The position numbers were made by a program, and so were the translations under genes. Positions 32,097-41,467 of a stretch of 64,000 nucleotides of DNA are shown piece by piece. Source of the DNA: Vallitalea longa (lineage in GTDB: Bacteria > Bacillota > Clostridia > Lachnospirales > Vallitaleaceae); NCBI RefSeq assembly GCF_027923465.1, contig NZ_BRLB01000010.1, positions 114,793 through 178,792 of the forward strand. Reading direction: 5' to 3'. Under the pieces are notes generated by a model, which worked only from the letters and a program-made list of their open reading frames with translations, searched no databases and was not told where the DNA came from. Position 1 is the stretch's first letter, and each line of letters opens with the position of its first letter.

Positions 32097-32153
32097 GAAT
32101 ATAGCCTCCCTTATCTTTATCTCTGCTAATCCGCTATATAGCAGGCTATATTC
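32097..32153 (-). promoter_or_regulatory. Competing RNA helices over the ribosome binding site of the 25-residue peptide
   Basis: On the minus strand, GAATATAGCCT (32153-32143) is perfectly complementary to AGGCTATATTC (32107-32097), which overlaps the Shine-Dalgarno and ends two bases before the ATG. Between them the palindrome GCTATATAGC (32142-32133) can pair with either arm over 7 bases. This gives mutually exclusive folds with the ribosome binding site open or hidden. The regulatory role is inferred. Confidence 0.55.
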
Positions 32154-32220
32154 CACTCCGCTAGTCTATTCAATTGAAAAATTTTGATACCTCTCATTTA
32201 AATTAGTCGACCTCTCATAA

Positions 32221-32847
32221 CTAATATATCAGCTGTAAAATATGCCTATTTATTGAATCCATTGTTGCTCTTGCAAGAGCTTCTTTAGAATCATTCCCAA
32301 TTTTAGCTGAACCTGTATATATTTCTTCTCTACCCTTTAATTGAGATGAGATACTAACTACCATAACTTCTACATTGGATAAATTGACTCTTCTTGCATC
32401 TTCGAATACAAAAACATCATCTATCTCTAAGAATTTTTCAACAGCTTTTAAAACAGTATTTCCAAGAATTCTATTAATATTACTTGATGTATTTATACCA
32501 GACATACTACTCTCAAATACTTGTCCACATCTTTCCAAAACAACTCGAACTTCAACATTGGTACCATTATTATTGTATTCTATACTTTTAATTTTAAGTC
32601 TTGGGTCTGAATCCTGTCTTACTGTATCTCCTTTTATTTGGGCAATACTAACTTTTTTATAATCAATAGAAATGTCAAATTCAGATATAAGAATTGCTTC
32701 TATGTCTCTTAAGATTTGCTTAGGATTTCTTCTCAGATCAGATACTATGTGAATTTCATCAATACAATCATTCTCGTCAATAACTACTTTACATCCTTGA
32801 ACTGATCTGATTTTTTTAAGATAGTTTTCCATTTTTTCAACATTCAT
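32221..32847 (-). CDS. Unknown protein with two alpha/beta domains
   Basis: 208 residues from the ATG at 32847 (GAGGGGG 11 bases upstream; a GTG nine codons earlier overlaps that site). I do not recognise a named family. The N-terminal half (about 5-75: VQGCKVVIDENDCIDEIHI then NPKQILRDIEAILISEFDI) and the C-terminal half (about 90-205: VRVVLERCGQVFE, EVMVVSISSQ, ARATMDSINRHI) look like two small alpha/beta domains without membrane segments. The well-kept hydrophobic pattern suggests a real cytoplasmic protein. It lies between the Tad locus and the peptide/HD-GYP genes on the same strand. Confidence 0.75.
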   Translation of the reverse strand: MNVEKMENYLKKIRSVQGCKVVIDENDCIDEIHIVSDLRRNPKQILRDIEAILISEFDISIDYKKVSIAQIKGDTVRQDSDPRLKIKSIEYNNNGTNVEVRVVLERCGQVFESSMSGINTSSNINRILGNTVLKAVEKFLEIDDVFVFEDARRVNLSNVEVMVVSISSQLKGREEIYTGSAKIGNDSKEALARATMDSINRHILQLIY

Positions 32848-32974
32848 TATGATATTAGCCCCCTCTCCAATCACTTAATGAATCTCCTTAAATTATATAG
32901 TAAAAAGGCAATAATTTCAATAAATATAAAATTTTATAGGATAAATATACCAGTTATAAGTATAATCATTAACA

Positions 32975-33838
32975 CTATTCTTCAAATAACATATTCCATA
33001 TAAGTTCTAACACATCATTTTCTTTAATATCTTTTATATTAGAGTAATTATCAGACAAATCTTCAATTTGTATGTCATTAACTTTATTGTAATTATCCAA
33101 ATAACATGTTAACATTAATTCCAAATCATTATTTTCAAATATTATCTCTTCTTTTTTAATGTAATCTCTATTGTCTATATAAGAATTAAAAGTAATATGA
33201 AAATCATTTATATTAAGCTTATCCAATTTTCGGTTGAAGTCATAATCTCCATTAATAGTAATAATATCCATAATTGTAACCATATCATCTTTATTCAATA
33301 TAGTAGAGATTTTATTTGTCATGATTTCTATAAATTTATCATTTGTTAATATAGAACTTCTGGATTTGATTATTTTTTCACTATCTATATAATTTACTAT
33401 TTCTTTCACTTTCTCAAAATTAATGTTATCCATATTATGGTTATTTCCTATGTCTAAGTAATAATTTTTTTCTATAGTTGGAAATTGAAAATACAATTTA
33501 TCATCAATCCTATAAATATTCCCTATAATCTTATTCTCTTGTAGATCATCAACACTAAGTGTTAAATCTAATTTTAATTTATTGTCAGAATTTCTAATAA
33601 CCCCTTTATACAGAAGAGACATATTTTCTAATAATAACACATCTTCATTTTTATCACTTACTCTTATTGTTCCGTATACACTATAATTATTATTGGTTAA
33701 TGACCTTAAACATGCCTTTAGCCTTTCATAATTTGATTTACCTATAGTATTAATAGGATAATTAATAAATACAATCAGTAAAATAAATATACCACTAATA
33801 ACTATTAGTGGCATTTTTACTTTTAATTTTCTCTTCAT
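32975..33838 (-). CDS. Unknown membrane-anchored protein at the end of the Tad locus
   Basis: About 287 residues. One N-terminal membrane helix (MKRKLKVKMPLIVISGIFIL, then LIVFINYP) is followed by a beta-rich extracytoplasmic region with many Asn and Asp (for example SVYGTIRVSDKNED and DKLYFQFPTIEKNYYLDIG). No known domain is recognised. The start is uncertain: the ATG at 33838 has no good ribosome binding site, a TTG lies seven codons upstream, and a strong AAAGGAAA site instead fronts a three-codon frame. It follows the FHA gene by about 50 bases, so it may be part of the pilus operon. Confidence 0.7.
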   Translation of the reverse strand: MKRKLKVKMPLIVISGIFILLIVFINYPINTIGKSNYERLKACLRSLTNNNYSVYGTIRVSDKNEDVLLLENMSLLYKGVIRNSDNKLKLDLTLSVDDLQENKIIGNIYRIDDKLYFQFPTIEKNYYLDIGNNHNMDNINFEKVKEIVNYIDSEKIIKSRSSILTNDKFIEIMTNKISTILNKDDMVTIMDIITINGDYDFNRKLDKLNINDFHITFNSYIDNRDYIKKEEIIFENNDLELMLTCYLDNYNKVNDIQIEDLSDNYSNIKDIKENDVLELIWNMLFEE

Positions 33839-33891
33839 ATTATATAACTTGTATAGCAAAAATCTTACTTATACATTTTCCTTTCTAGAAA

Positions 33892-35532
33892 TTACATATC
33901 TTTTCTAAAAATATACTCACAGTTAGATATAGTAATGGTCATACCATTATCCAGCTTATACTTTTTATTACCGCCCAATCTCTCTTGATTTAAGAATGTA
34001 CCATTTTTTGAGTTTAGGTCAATTATATAATAATCATTTTGATCTTTAATGATTTTACAATGGATACGACTGACCGAACTATTTGAAATTATATAATCAA
34101 CATGGCTTTCTAATTTTCCTATCAGAAATGGATTATTATCTATAATTATTTTATCCTGGGTATCCTCATTAATTAGATAAGGCTCAATCTCCAAATCAGT
34201 GTGAATAAAATCTTTTAGACAAATAGTTTCATCTTCATCTGAATTATCATCTTCATGTGCAGATGCATCTTCTAATTCCATCGTATCCGTTTCTATAACA
34301 GTCTTATCTTTCGTGAAAACCTCTTTGTCACTTACAACTAAAGGCTCATTAAATAAATGGCATCTGTTTTTGTGACTATCTTTGAAAGGATTATCAAATT
34401 GCTTAACATCCTCTGTTTTCTTCTTTACATTTTTATCTTTAGATTCTTTACTATTATTGTCTTGAGCCTTCATATAATCAAATGCTTTCTTAGAACTATA
34501 TAAATCAATAGCTATCAACATACAAATACTTGCTAATAAAGATTCTATTTTTATCTTACCAGTTACATCTGAATATAAAATATTTGATTTCATTATTATT
34601 AAAAATAAAACTATGGTAATAATCTGTATAGTCGCTAATACTATATATGATAAATAATTACTTACTTTATTAAGCTCCATAGACTTTTTGTTTTTTTCTT
34701 TTATATTCTCTTTTTGTTTCTTTACCCTATTGCTTTTATTAATATATTTACTTATGCTTGATAGCTTTTTATTGATATTGGAATCTGCTTTTTTGTTTAT
34801 AACTTCATTATCTTCTTTAACAATATTATTATTAACTTTATTTGCTTTTTCCCTTTTTTTATTCTGTTCAATCAACTTAGAAATAATTTCATTGTCTTCC
34901 TTGTTGTTTTCATTATTATCTTTATGTATAATCTTATTATCTATATTATGAGATTTTGTTTTTATTACCGTTTTTGTCTTTTTTTCATTAACTATAGATT
35001 GAATTTTATTAATATTAAAATCAGGTTGCTTACACGAAGTCATAATCTTATGCATTATCATGACAGCATTTACATCTTCTTGATCTATCTTATCAAACAA
35101 GAAATTAGTAAGATTAATTATATCATCAATTATTATCTTATCATTATTATCAAAAGGTACATAAACAAAACTTGGTTTAAAACCGTTTAAATCAATATAT
35201 ATCATATTAGGTTGTAATAATATTTTGTTACTGTCTAGAAAATACTTTTCACAGTTCTTAACAATATTAACTAAAGTATTGAAAAATTGAACTAACTCAT
35301 TACTGTTTAGCTTCTTTCTTTCTAATATCTCATCTAGCTGCTGTTTAGATGTAATATTGTAATATAACTCTTTTTCTGCATTGAATGTCCTTATACTGAT
35401 ATCAAGAAAAGAATCAAGGGAATTCCTTTCTAACATTTCAACTTCATAATTTTCAATATTAGTAGCATCCTCTTTTTTCATAACTAAATAACTATTGATA
35501 GCATCTCTTTGGTATGTAATATTATGATTCAT
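33892..35532 (-). CDS. DUF6382-FHA domain membrane protein of the Tad locus
   Basis: 546 residues from the ATG at 35532 (AAGGAAGG ten bases upstream; earlier frames lack a site and overlap the pilin gene). The N-terminal DUF6382-type domain covers about 1-170. A long Lys/Asn-rich linker, two membrane helices (about 290-340) and an acidic stretch follow. The C-terminal FHA domain (about 455-545) has SNSSVSRIHCKI and DLNSKNGTFLN, the phosphothreonine-binding core. This suggests phospho-dependent assembly or signalling, probably by a Ser/Thr kinase not in the window. Proteins of this layout recur in Clostridia Tad loci. Confidence 0.85.
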   Translation of the reverse strand: MNHNITYQRDAINSYLVMKKEDATNIENYEVEMLERNSLDSFLDISIRTFNAEKELYYNITSKQQLDEILERKKLNSNELVQFFNTLVNIVKNCEKYFLDSNKILLQPNMIYIDLNGFKPSFVYVPFDNNDKIIIDDIINLTNFLFDKIDQEDVNAVMIMHKIMTSCKQPDFNINKIQSIVNEKKTKTVIKTKSHNIDNKIIHKDNNENNKEDNEIISKLIEQNKKREKANKVNNNIVKEDNEVINKKADSNINKKLSSISKYINKSNRVKKQKENIKEKNKKSMELNKVSNYLSYIVLATIQIITIVLFLIIMKSNILYSDVTGKIKIESLLASICMLIAIDLYSSKKAFDYMKAQDNNSKESKDKNVKKKTEDVKQFDNPFKDSHKNRCHLFNEPLVVSDKEVFTKDKTVIETDTMELEDASAHEDDNSDEDETICLKDFIHTDLEIEPYLINEDTQDKIIIDNNPFLIGKLESHVDYIISNSSVSRIHCKIIKDQNDYYIIDLNSKNGTFLNQERLGGNKKYKLDNGMTITISNCEYIFRKDM

Positions 35533-35572
35533 CAATTCACATCCTTCCTTGACCATTGTTCTAAGTTTTTTA

Positions 35573-35749
35573 TTATTTGTAAACTTCCTCTGCATCATCA
35601 GTAATTTGACCAAGAATACCTTTAACTAACTTAGTTATTTGTTCTTTGAACAATAATGCTAATCCTACTAATACAATGATAATCAGAGCTATTTCTACTA
35701 CCCCCATACCATCTTCTTCTTTCCAAAAATCTTTTAAAAGTTCTAACAT
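35573..35749 (-). CDS. flp: Flp-type pilin (type IVb prepilin)
   Basis: 58 residues, a normal Flp size. The N-terminal leader MLELLKDFWKEEDG is followed by MGVVEIALIIIVLVGLALLF. Cleavage after Gly14 places Glu at +5, the hallmark of Tad pilins (G/XXXXEY), with Ile instead of Tyr. GAGGAGG lies upstream of the ATG. It sits between the TadC-like and FHA genes, 40 bases before the FHA start. It is the structural subunit of the pilus this operon assembles; the prepilin peptidase gene at 40430-40963 would process it. Confidence 0.92.
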   Translation of the reverse strand: MLELLKDFWKEEDGMGVVEIALIIIVLVGLALLFKEQITKLVKGILGQITDDAEEVYK

Positions 35750-35795
35750 GATTTATCCTCCTCTAAAATAATTATCTAAAAAATTCAGCACCAAC

Positions 35796-37292
35796 TTACA
35801 CACCAAGAGACATGAACGCAGGCATCATAACAATAATTATGATGATAACAAACATAATTCCCATTGGTATAAGTAACTTAGAGCTTGCTTTTTCTCCAGA
35901 TTTTTTGGCTACATTTTTTCTTACATCCCATGCTTCATTTGCTTGATTTTGTAGTGCTACCACTAATGTATCATTACCCTTTTTGATGTTCTGAATAATC
36001 ACCGTAGTAAATCTCATCATTTCAGGTATCTTACATCTTTTACCGAACTGTTCATATGCTTTCACTTCTGATACTCCATTAGTGAGGTCTTGAAGTGTTT
36101 CTAGCATTTCTTCATATAAATAATTTTTCTTAGTACGATCTTTAGTAACTTCATCATAATAATCTTTTGATATTCTTTTCCATGCACGACTTAATGTCAT
36201 TCCAGCATTCAATAATAAAGTTAATTTAATAATAAATTCTGGAAAACTCATCCTTATCTCTGAACTTCTTTCATCCATTTTTTTTGTGACTTCATAATCT
36301 TTTAATAACATAAGTAAAATGACAACTATTAATCCCAGAATTAAAAATATAAGGGTATTATTACCACTAGACTTCAATATCCAATTAATTTTCCCATCTT
36401 GACCATCTATCTTAGTAGGAAGAACAACAACATCGTTTAACTCATCTAAAAGATTTTCTGTTGATAATTGATCTTCTATTGCCATTTTAACTAATTCCAA
36501 TTTCTCTTCTCTTGTAAGTGTTTTCGGATACACTTTTATACCAATAATCTTATCAATACTTTCTCCTGCATAAGTAAGTGTTGCAATAATCTCCGCTTCA
36601 TTACCTGTTTTGGAAATATTATCGTAATTTAACTCACCATCATCTTCCAAATAAGGACTATCAATATTCCAGACAATCCTAATATTCGAATCAGCGAACT
36701 CAGTTATTAGCTCTAGCTTTTTATCCACTACTTTTAGATTATCATTATTCCCTAATATATAATTAGGTAACTCATCAGCTACTTTTTTTAGAATTTCTTT
36801 AGCTTTATCTTTAGCTGGATTTACTTCTGGAATCAATACATTAATATCTCTAAGACTTTTTTCTCCATCAATTTCAATTTCTGCTTGTAAATCATATGAT
36901 ACATTTCCTTCTCCTAATGAAGGTCTCTTAATGGTATTATCTTTAATACTAATATTATCTCCACTCTGTAAACTTAAAATTAGCGTTATGAACAATACTC
37001 CCATGAACCCCATTATCCCCAAGGAAATTTTTTCAGCTTGATGCATTCTAAGGCGAAATTCATACTCTCTTTTTCCATATATAAGTAATATATTTTCCGT
37101 TACCTTATTATTTGGTTTCAATCTTTTATCAATAATCTTATCTAATACATAAAGAGATGTTGGCATGAGTTCCTTTAATTTGTATTCTTTCTTATCTACA
37201 TATTTCATTTGTTCCTTGTACATACTTTTTGTCAGAAAAAAAACCACAAATAAAGCAATGAGCCCTATAAAACTTATAATTGTAAGTATCAT
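35796..37292 (-). CDS. tadC: TadC-like assembly protein with an extracytoplasmic insertion
   Basis: 498 residues, far longer than typical TadC (about 300). Membrane helices at about 3-21, 90-109 and 312-330 flank an outside domain of about 200 residues (110-311). Within it, about 203-255 (RIVWNIDSP, DGELNYDN, AEIIATLTYAG, IKVYP) resembles an atrophied bacterial Ig-like domain. The C-terminal third is a type II secretion F domain (MSFPEFIIKLTLLLNAGMTL and a last membrane helix). GAGGTGTAG precedes the ATG. Platform protein for pilin polymerisation; the insertion's function is unknown. Confidence 0.88.
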   Translation of the reverse strand: MILTIISFIGLIALFVVFFLTKSMYKEQMKYVDKKEYKLKELMPTSLYVLDKIIDKRLKPNNKVTENILLIYGKREYEFRLRMHQAEKISLGIMGFMGVLFITLILSLQSGDNISIKDNTIKRPSLGEGNVSYDLQAEIEIDGEKSLRDINVLIPEVNPAKDKAKEILKKVADELPNYILGNNDNLKVVDKKLELITEFADSNIRIVWNIDSPYLEDDGELNYDNISKTGNEAEIIATLTYAGESIDKIIGIKVYPKTLTREEKLELVKMAIEDQLSTENLLDELNDVVVLPTKIDGQDGKINWILKSSGNNTLIFLILGLIVVILLMLLKDYEVTKKMDERSSEIRMSFPEFIIKLTLLLNAGMTLSRAWKRISKDYYDEVTKDRTKKNYLYEEMLETLQDLTNGVSEVKAYEQFGKRCKIPEMMRFTTVIIQNIKKGNDTLVVALQNQANEAWDVRKNVAKKSGEKASSKLLIPMGIMFVIIIIIVMMPAFMSLGV

Positions 37293-37295
37293 TAT

Positions 37296-38063
37296 CTACA
37301 CCTCGATATCAGTAATTTTTTTGCCTATTTTATAACTTACCACAAAAAGCATTAGACATACTGTCATTAATATTCTTCCTCCTATCGTCGTATACATAAC
37401 ATCCAGATACCCTGGCGATGCTATTTGTAAATAAACTATCATTGCAGGAACTAATAGACTTAATATTTTCTGCTCGAACTGCTTACTTGATACCAGTACC
37501 TCTATTTCATTTTGTATTTCAATCTTTTCACTTATTACATTAGATGTATATCTAATGATACTAATTATGTTACCTCCCGTTCTTTTTGCAGTAACAAATA
37601 CATTAGCAAAATTGGTGATATCGTCTATAGAAGCTCTATATGCGAACTCATCAATTGCATCCTCTATTGTCTCATTCATCTCTATCTTTCTAACAATGTA
37701 CTCGAATTCCAAAATAATATATGTATCAGGGTCAGGATATAAAATTCTCAGATCATTAAGAACAGATTTAAAAGCACTTTCAATAGATTGTCCTGCTCCC
37801 AATGAAGAAGATAATGCATATATGGCTTCTTTAAACTGAAGTCTTAATTCCTTCTTTCTTTTTTTTATCAAATCGTTTTTTTTATATTTAGGATATAATA
37901 AACCTATACTAGATAATATTATTGCTATAATAAGATTGTCATAAAATAAAATACAAAGTAAATATACGACTGCAATAGCCATAACCGAATATTTGATTTT
38001 CTCTTTTATTTCCATATGATATACATTATAATTTATAAGCTCTTTACTAATATGATTTTTCAT
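37296..38063 (-). CDS. tadB: TadB-like inner membrane platform protein
   Basis: 255 residues with membrane helices near 30-62 and at 205-250 around a cytoplasmic T2SF domain (LRLQFKEAIYALSSSLGAGQ, then ESAFK and the VFVTAKRTGGNIISIIRYTS region). TadB and TadC form the platform that works with the TadA ATPase. Start and stop overlap the ATPase gene by 4 bases (ATGA), so translation is coupled. Confidence 0.9.
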   Translation of the reverse strand: MKNHISKELINYNVYHMEIKEKIKYSVMAIAVVYLLCILFYDNLIIAIILSSIGLLYPKYKKNDLIKKRKKELRLQFKEAIYALSSSLGAGQSIESAFKSVLNDLRILYPDPDTYIILEFEYIVRKIEMNETIEDAIDEFAYRASIDDITNFANVFVTAKRTGGNIISIIRYTSNVISEKIEIQNEIEVLVSSKQFEQKILSLLVPAMIVYLQIASPGYLDVMYTTIGGRILMTVCLMLFVVSYKIGKKITDIEV

Positions 38064-39289
38064 ATTTCTTCTCCAATATCAATTCCTGCCATATTAAATT
38101 TATTTCTATGAATCAACTTATTACCAGTTTGAATAAGTTCACCCTGTACTTTATCATGATCCGTATTATCAGATTCTTGAAATTCATATAATGGGTTAAG
38201 TATTATATTTCCCTTTTCATATTTATCAATCTCAACAATCTCAAGCACTCTTCTAGATTTATCTCTAAGTCTTCCTAAATGGACCATTATATCAACAGCA
38301 GACGCAATCTGTTGCCTTATGGCTTCAAGAGGCATATTAGCCCCAGTTAAAATCATTGTCTCAAGTCTACTCAACATATCTTTGGTAGAATTGGCATGCC
38401 CTGTAGATAATGAACCATCATGTCCAGTATTCATGGCTTGAAGCATATCCAATGCTTCTGCTCCTCTAACCTCTCCTACAACTATCCTATCAGGACGCAT
38501 TCTTAACGAAGATTTAATTAGGTCTCTTATACTAATTTGACCTTTCCCCTCAACATTCTCATTTCTTGTTTCAAGGCTAACCAAATTATCTACAGATCTG
38601 ATTTGTAGCTCTGCAGAATCTTCAATAGTAATAATTCTTTCATCTCTAGGAATAAAATTTGATAGAACATTTAAGAAAGTAGTTTTTCCCGATCCTGTTC
38701 CTCCGCAAATAAAAATATTATATTTGGCTCTAACCATCTTTTCTAATATCTCTGCAATTTCATCTGTTAAACTATTCCATTTAACTAATTGCTCTATAGT
38801 AATTGGTTTATCCGGGAACTTTCTAATCGTAACTATGGGACCATTCAATGCAATAGGAGGTAATACGATATTAATTCTTGAACCATCTTCAAGTCTTGCA
38901 TCAACAATAGGAGAAGCTTCATTAACAATTCTATTGACTTTAGCGACAACTTGCTGGATGACATCTTCCAATTTTGTTATACTTTCAAAAGAACTATCAA
39001 TTTTCACTATTCTACCATTTTGTTCAATAAATATATTATCCTTACCATTTATCATGATTTCCGTGATTGTTTTATCCTCCAGAAGAGGTTGTAGAACATC
39101 TAGTCTTCTTATGGAATTAAATAGTTTATCTCCTAATTCATACCTTTTTGTAACACTGATATATTTTTTATTAGAATATTCTTTAATCACTTTATCAATT
39201 ATATCTTTAATATATTCGTCTGTAGGATCTCTAGTCAAATCTATTCTATCACGTACTATATTCTTTAAATTATTTATATCTTCAACCAA
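38060..39289 (-). CDS. tadA: TadA/CpaF family secretion ATPase
   Basis: 409 residues. Hexameric ATPase that powers pilus assembly. Seen: Walker A ICGGTGSGKTTFLN, the Asp-box region RIITIEDSAELQI, Walker B PDRIVVGEVRGAEALDML and the His box TGHDGSLSTGHANS. A TTG start at 39289 is used; GGTGAGG inside the end of the upstream gene is eight bases away, and the TTG follows directly on that gene's stop codon. Confidence 0.95.
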   Translation of the reverse strand: MVEDINNLKNIVRDRIDLTRDPTDEYIKDIIDKVIKEYSNKKYISVTKRYELGDKLFNSIRRLDVLQPLLEDKTITEIMINGKDNIFIEQNGRIVKIDSSFESITKLEDVIQQVVAKVNRIVNEASPIVDARLEDGSRINIVLPPIALNGPIVTIRKFPDKPITIEQLVKWNSLTDEIAEILEKMVRAKYNIFICGGTGSGKTTFLNVLSNFIPRDERIITIEDSAELQIRSVDNLVSLETRNENVEGKGQISIRDLIKSSLRMRPDRIVVGEVRGAEALDMLQAMNTGHDGSLSTGHANSTKDMLSRLETMILTGANMPLEAIRQQIASAVDIMVHLGRLRDKSRRVLEIVEIDKYEKGNIILNPLYEFQESDNTDHDKVQGELIQTGNKLIHRNKFNMAGIDIGEEI

Positions 39290-40402
39290 CTAAATGACCT
39301 CACCTTTTATTTCTTTATTCACATATCCTTTTAAAGTTCTTCCAAAACATCCTTCTAAATTCATATGATTTTTATTATCTTCGTATATATATAATTTATT
39401 ATCATACGGAACATACAAATCAATTTTCTTATTGATTATCGTTACTCCTTGTAAAATTTGTTTCTGCATAATATTATTGTTAAAAATCATTTTTACATTA
39501 CTATTTAGATCTTCAATACCTAGTTTTTTAAGATTATCATACAAACCCTGTAATTTCGTTATACTTATTCTATCTATATTAGTCAATAATAATACTTTAT
39601 CGCATGTTTTCATGAGTTCTATATTTTTATCACTTAGGTTTGAATCAAAATCTAGTATTACTCTCTCATAATTAGAATTACATTTTATGAATTCTATTAA
39701 TCTAACCAACTCATCTTCTGAAATTTCATAGATATCCCTATAACATGCAAGTGGAGAAAAATAATTCAATCCTGTATCTACGTCAACATTCTTAAGTCCT
39801 TCTATCTTCATCATCAGATTCTTGTTTTTTTGCTTTATGTAATATAATAAATCAGAAAAATTATTATTGTTATTACAATCAAGTATCCCTTTATAAGAAG
39901 CCATTTCTTCTAAACTTATAAATAAAGTGCTAATGCGGCTAGTAGCATAAGATTTAGCTATGCCTAATGATACTGTCGTTTTACCAATACCACCTACGGG
40001 TGAATAAACACCTATTACTTCACAGCTAACACTATTTTTTTTAATTATTATTTCATCCTTGCTGTTCTTAGAAAAAATACTCAATAATTCTCTAGCTATA
40101 GAATCTCCAGATTGATATTTATCTATAAAAGGATATTTAAGCATATTTTCAGGTATTCTGTCCGGTGTATTCATTATTGTGACTTGTACATTTTTTAGGT
40201 TAATATCTTCATTCATTAAACTAGGAGAAATCAATAATATATCTACTTTATTGATTTTCAAGTAATCCTCTAATAAATCTTTGTCATTAAAAGAGATAAC
40301 ATTAAAATCTGTTTCGTCCCATGACGCTAAATATTTTGATACTGCATTTAAATAACCTTTATCATTATCTGCTATAATTATCTTTAATTTAACCATACCC
40401 AT
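39290..40402 (-). CDS. tadZ: CpaE/TadZ-like pilus localisation ATPase
   Basis: 370 residues. The N-terminal part (about 5-120) resembles a receiver domain without clear phosphorylation: KIIIADNDKGYLNAVSKYL. The C-terminal MinD/ParA-type ATPase has the deviant P-loop VYSPVGGIGKTTVSLGIA and a switch region VILDFDSNLSD. TadZ proteins place the Tad machinery at a cell pole. Upstream AAAGGAG is about 15 bases from this ATG, a little far; a second ATG two codons in is also possible. Confidence 0.88.
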   Translation of the reverse strand: MGMVKLKIIIADNDKGYLNAVSKYLASWDETDFNVISFNDKDLLEDYLKINKVDILLISPSLMNEDINLKNVQVTIMNTPDRIPENMLKYPFIDKYQSGDSIARELLSIFSKNSKDEIIIKKNSVSCEVIGVYSPVGGIGKTTVSLGIAKSYATSRISTLFISLEEMASYKGILDCNNNNNFSDLLYYIKQKNKNLMMKIEGLKNVDVDTGLNYFSPLACYRDIYEISEDELVRLIEFIKCNSNYERVILDFDSNLSDKNIELMKTCDKVLLLTNIDRISITKLQGLYDNLKKLGIEDLNSNVKMIFNNNIMQKQILQGVTIINKKIDLYVPYDNKLYIYEDNKNHMNLEGCFGRTLKGYVNKEIKGEVI

Positions 40403-40429
40403 CTTAAATAAACATTTCTCCTTTCTCTA

Positions 40430-40963
40430 TTATCCAAAAACCTTTAAATCAATAAATATTTGATATATTGTTCCTGCTCCTATAGCATAGGATAATCTCA
40501 TGACATGACTTCTATCCGTTTTATTAAGTTCATCATATATTCCTATCTGTCTATTGATGATATTATTATGTAGATAATTGAAAAAATGTTTGAATCTGAT
40601 AATCAGATTTCTATTGATAATCATCTTAATAAGAGCTATACCACCAGCTATTATAAGCATATATAAAGATGCTCTAATCAAAAAATCCAAGCCTAATAAA
40701 CCACCTATAACAGCAATCAACTTAATATCACCAGCACCTAACATCCTAAGTGCAAATAAAATAAATAAAACTATTATTGGTACTGTTATACCTGTAGTCC
40801 AATTAATAACGCCTGTAAAACCTAACTGAATACAATTTAGAGTAAATCCAGCAATCGCAAAAAATAGTATGATTGAATTTTTTATTACATAACTTTTGGT
40901 ATCCGTATATAATACAACTACAAGTAATATCAATACGAGAACATACTTAATTATAAGAATCAT
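40430..40963 (-). CDS. tadV: A24 family prepilin peptidase (TadV/CpaA)
   Basis: 177 residues with about six membrane helices. Aspartic protease that cleaves the Flp leader. The two catalytic Asp lie in LYTDTKSYVI near the N-terminus and in the GxGD motif MLGAGDIKLI near residue 80. The methyltransferase domain of larger peptidases is absent, as in other Tad enzymes. GGAAGGA precedes the ATG. First gene of the pilus operon as seen here. Confidence 0.92.
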   Translation of the reverse strand: MILIIKYVLVLILLVVVLYTDTKSYVIKNSIILFFAIAGFTLNCIQLGFTGVINWTTGITVPIIVLFILFALRMLGAGDIKLIAVIGGLLGLDFLIRASLYMLIIAGGIALIKMIINRNLIIRFKHFFNYLHNNIINRQIGIYDELNKTDRSHVMRLSYAIGAGTIYQIFIDLKVFG

Positions 40964-41421
40964 ACTTTCTATTCCTTCCTACTCCCAACCTTAATTTCAA
41001 TATTTAATTTTAATACTACTACATCGTGGAAATTGATAAATTCAAGCAAGATCAGTATACATTATACAGATTTTATTGATTTATATATATAATTTATTAT
41101 TAAATTAATTATCAATAAAAATTTTATTATATAATAGATATGTTAATATTTAACTAATTAAAATTAACTTTATTTTCCCCTTTAAAAATAACCTTCTTAA
41201 TTATTATATGAAATTTATAGGTAAAAGTAAAGTTATTTTTCTTATTTTAATATATTTTATCGGATTATGTTATATTTTTATCTATTATAAATCAATTTGT
41301 CTAATCTCATATTTAAATTAATGAGAATAATTGAAAACATACTGAACTAAGATAAGACCAAAGAGACTACGTCTCATAAAAGATTTCAAGGAAAATAGAA
41401 AGTAAAACTTTTTAAATTTAA
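40964..41421. promoter_or_regulatory. AT-rich intergenic region upstream of the Tad operon, with a dispersed repeat
   Basis: About 450 bases with no credible gene. It should contain the Tad promoter on the minus strand, but no consensus pair stands out. At 41383-41410 lies a 28-base sequence starting ATTTCAAGGAAAATAG that recurs at 50486-50513 with one difference. Just before it GAGAC-TAC-GTCTC (41363-41375) forms a small hairpin. Confidence 0.55.
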
Positions 41422-41459
41422 TAAAAAAGCCACAAATGGTAATTTTCAACCATAGTGAC
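41422..41459 (-). terminator. Terminator of bofA
   Basis: GTCACTATGGT pairs with ACCATTTGTGGC (ten pairs with one G-U and one mismatch) and TTTTTT follows on the minus strand. It begins nine bases after the bofA stop. Confidence 0.85.
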
Positions 41460-41467
41460 TATAATTA

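Noticed and set aside
41320..41380. 19-codon minus-strand frame starting MRRSLFG
   Set aside because: No ribosome binding site, and it overlaps the small GAGAC/GTCTC hairpin next to the dispersed repeat.
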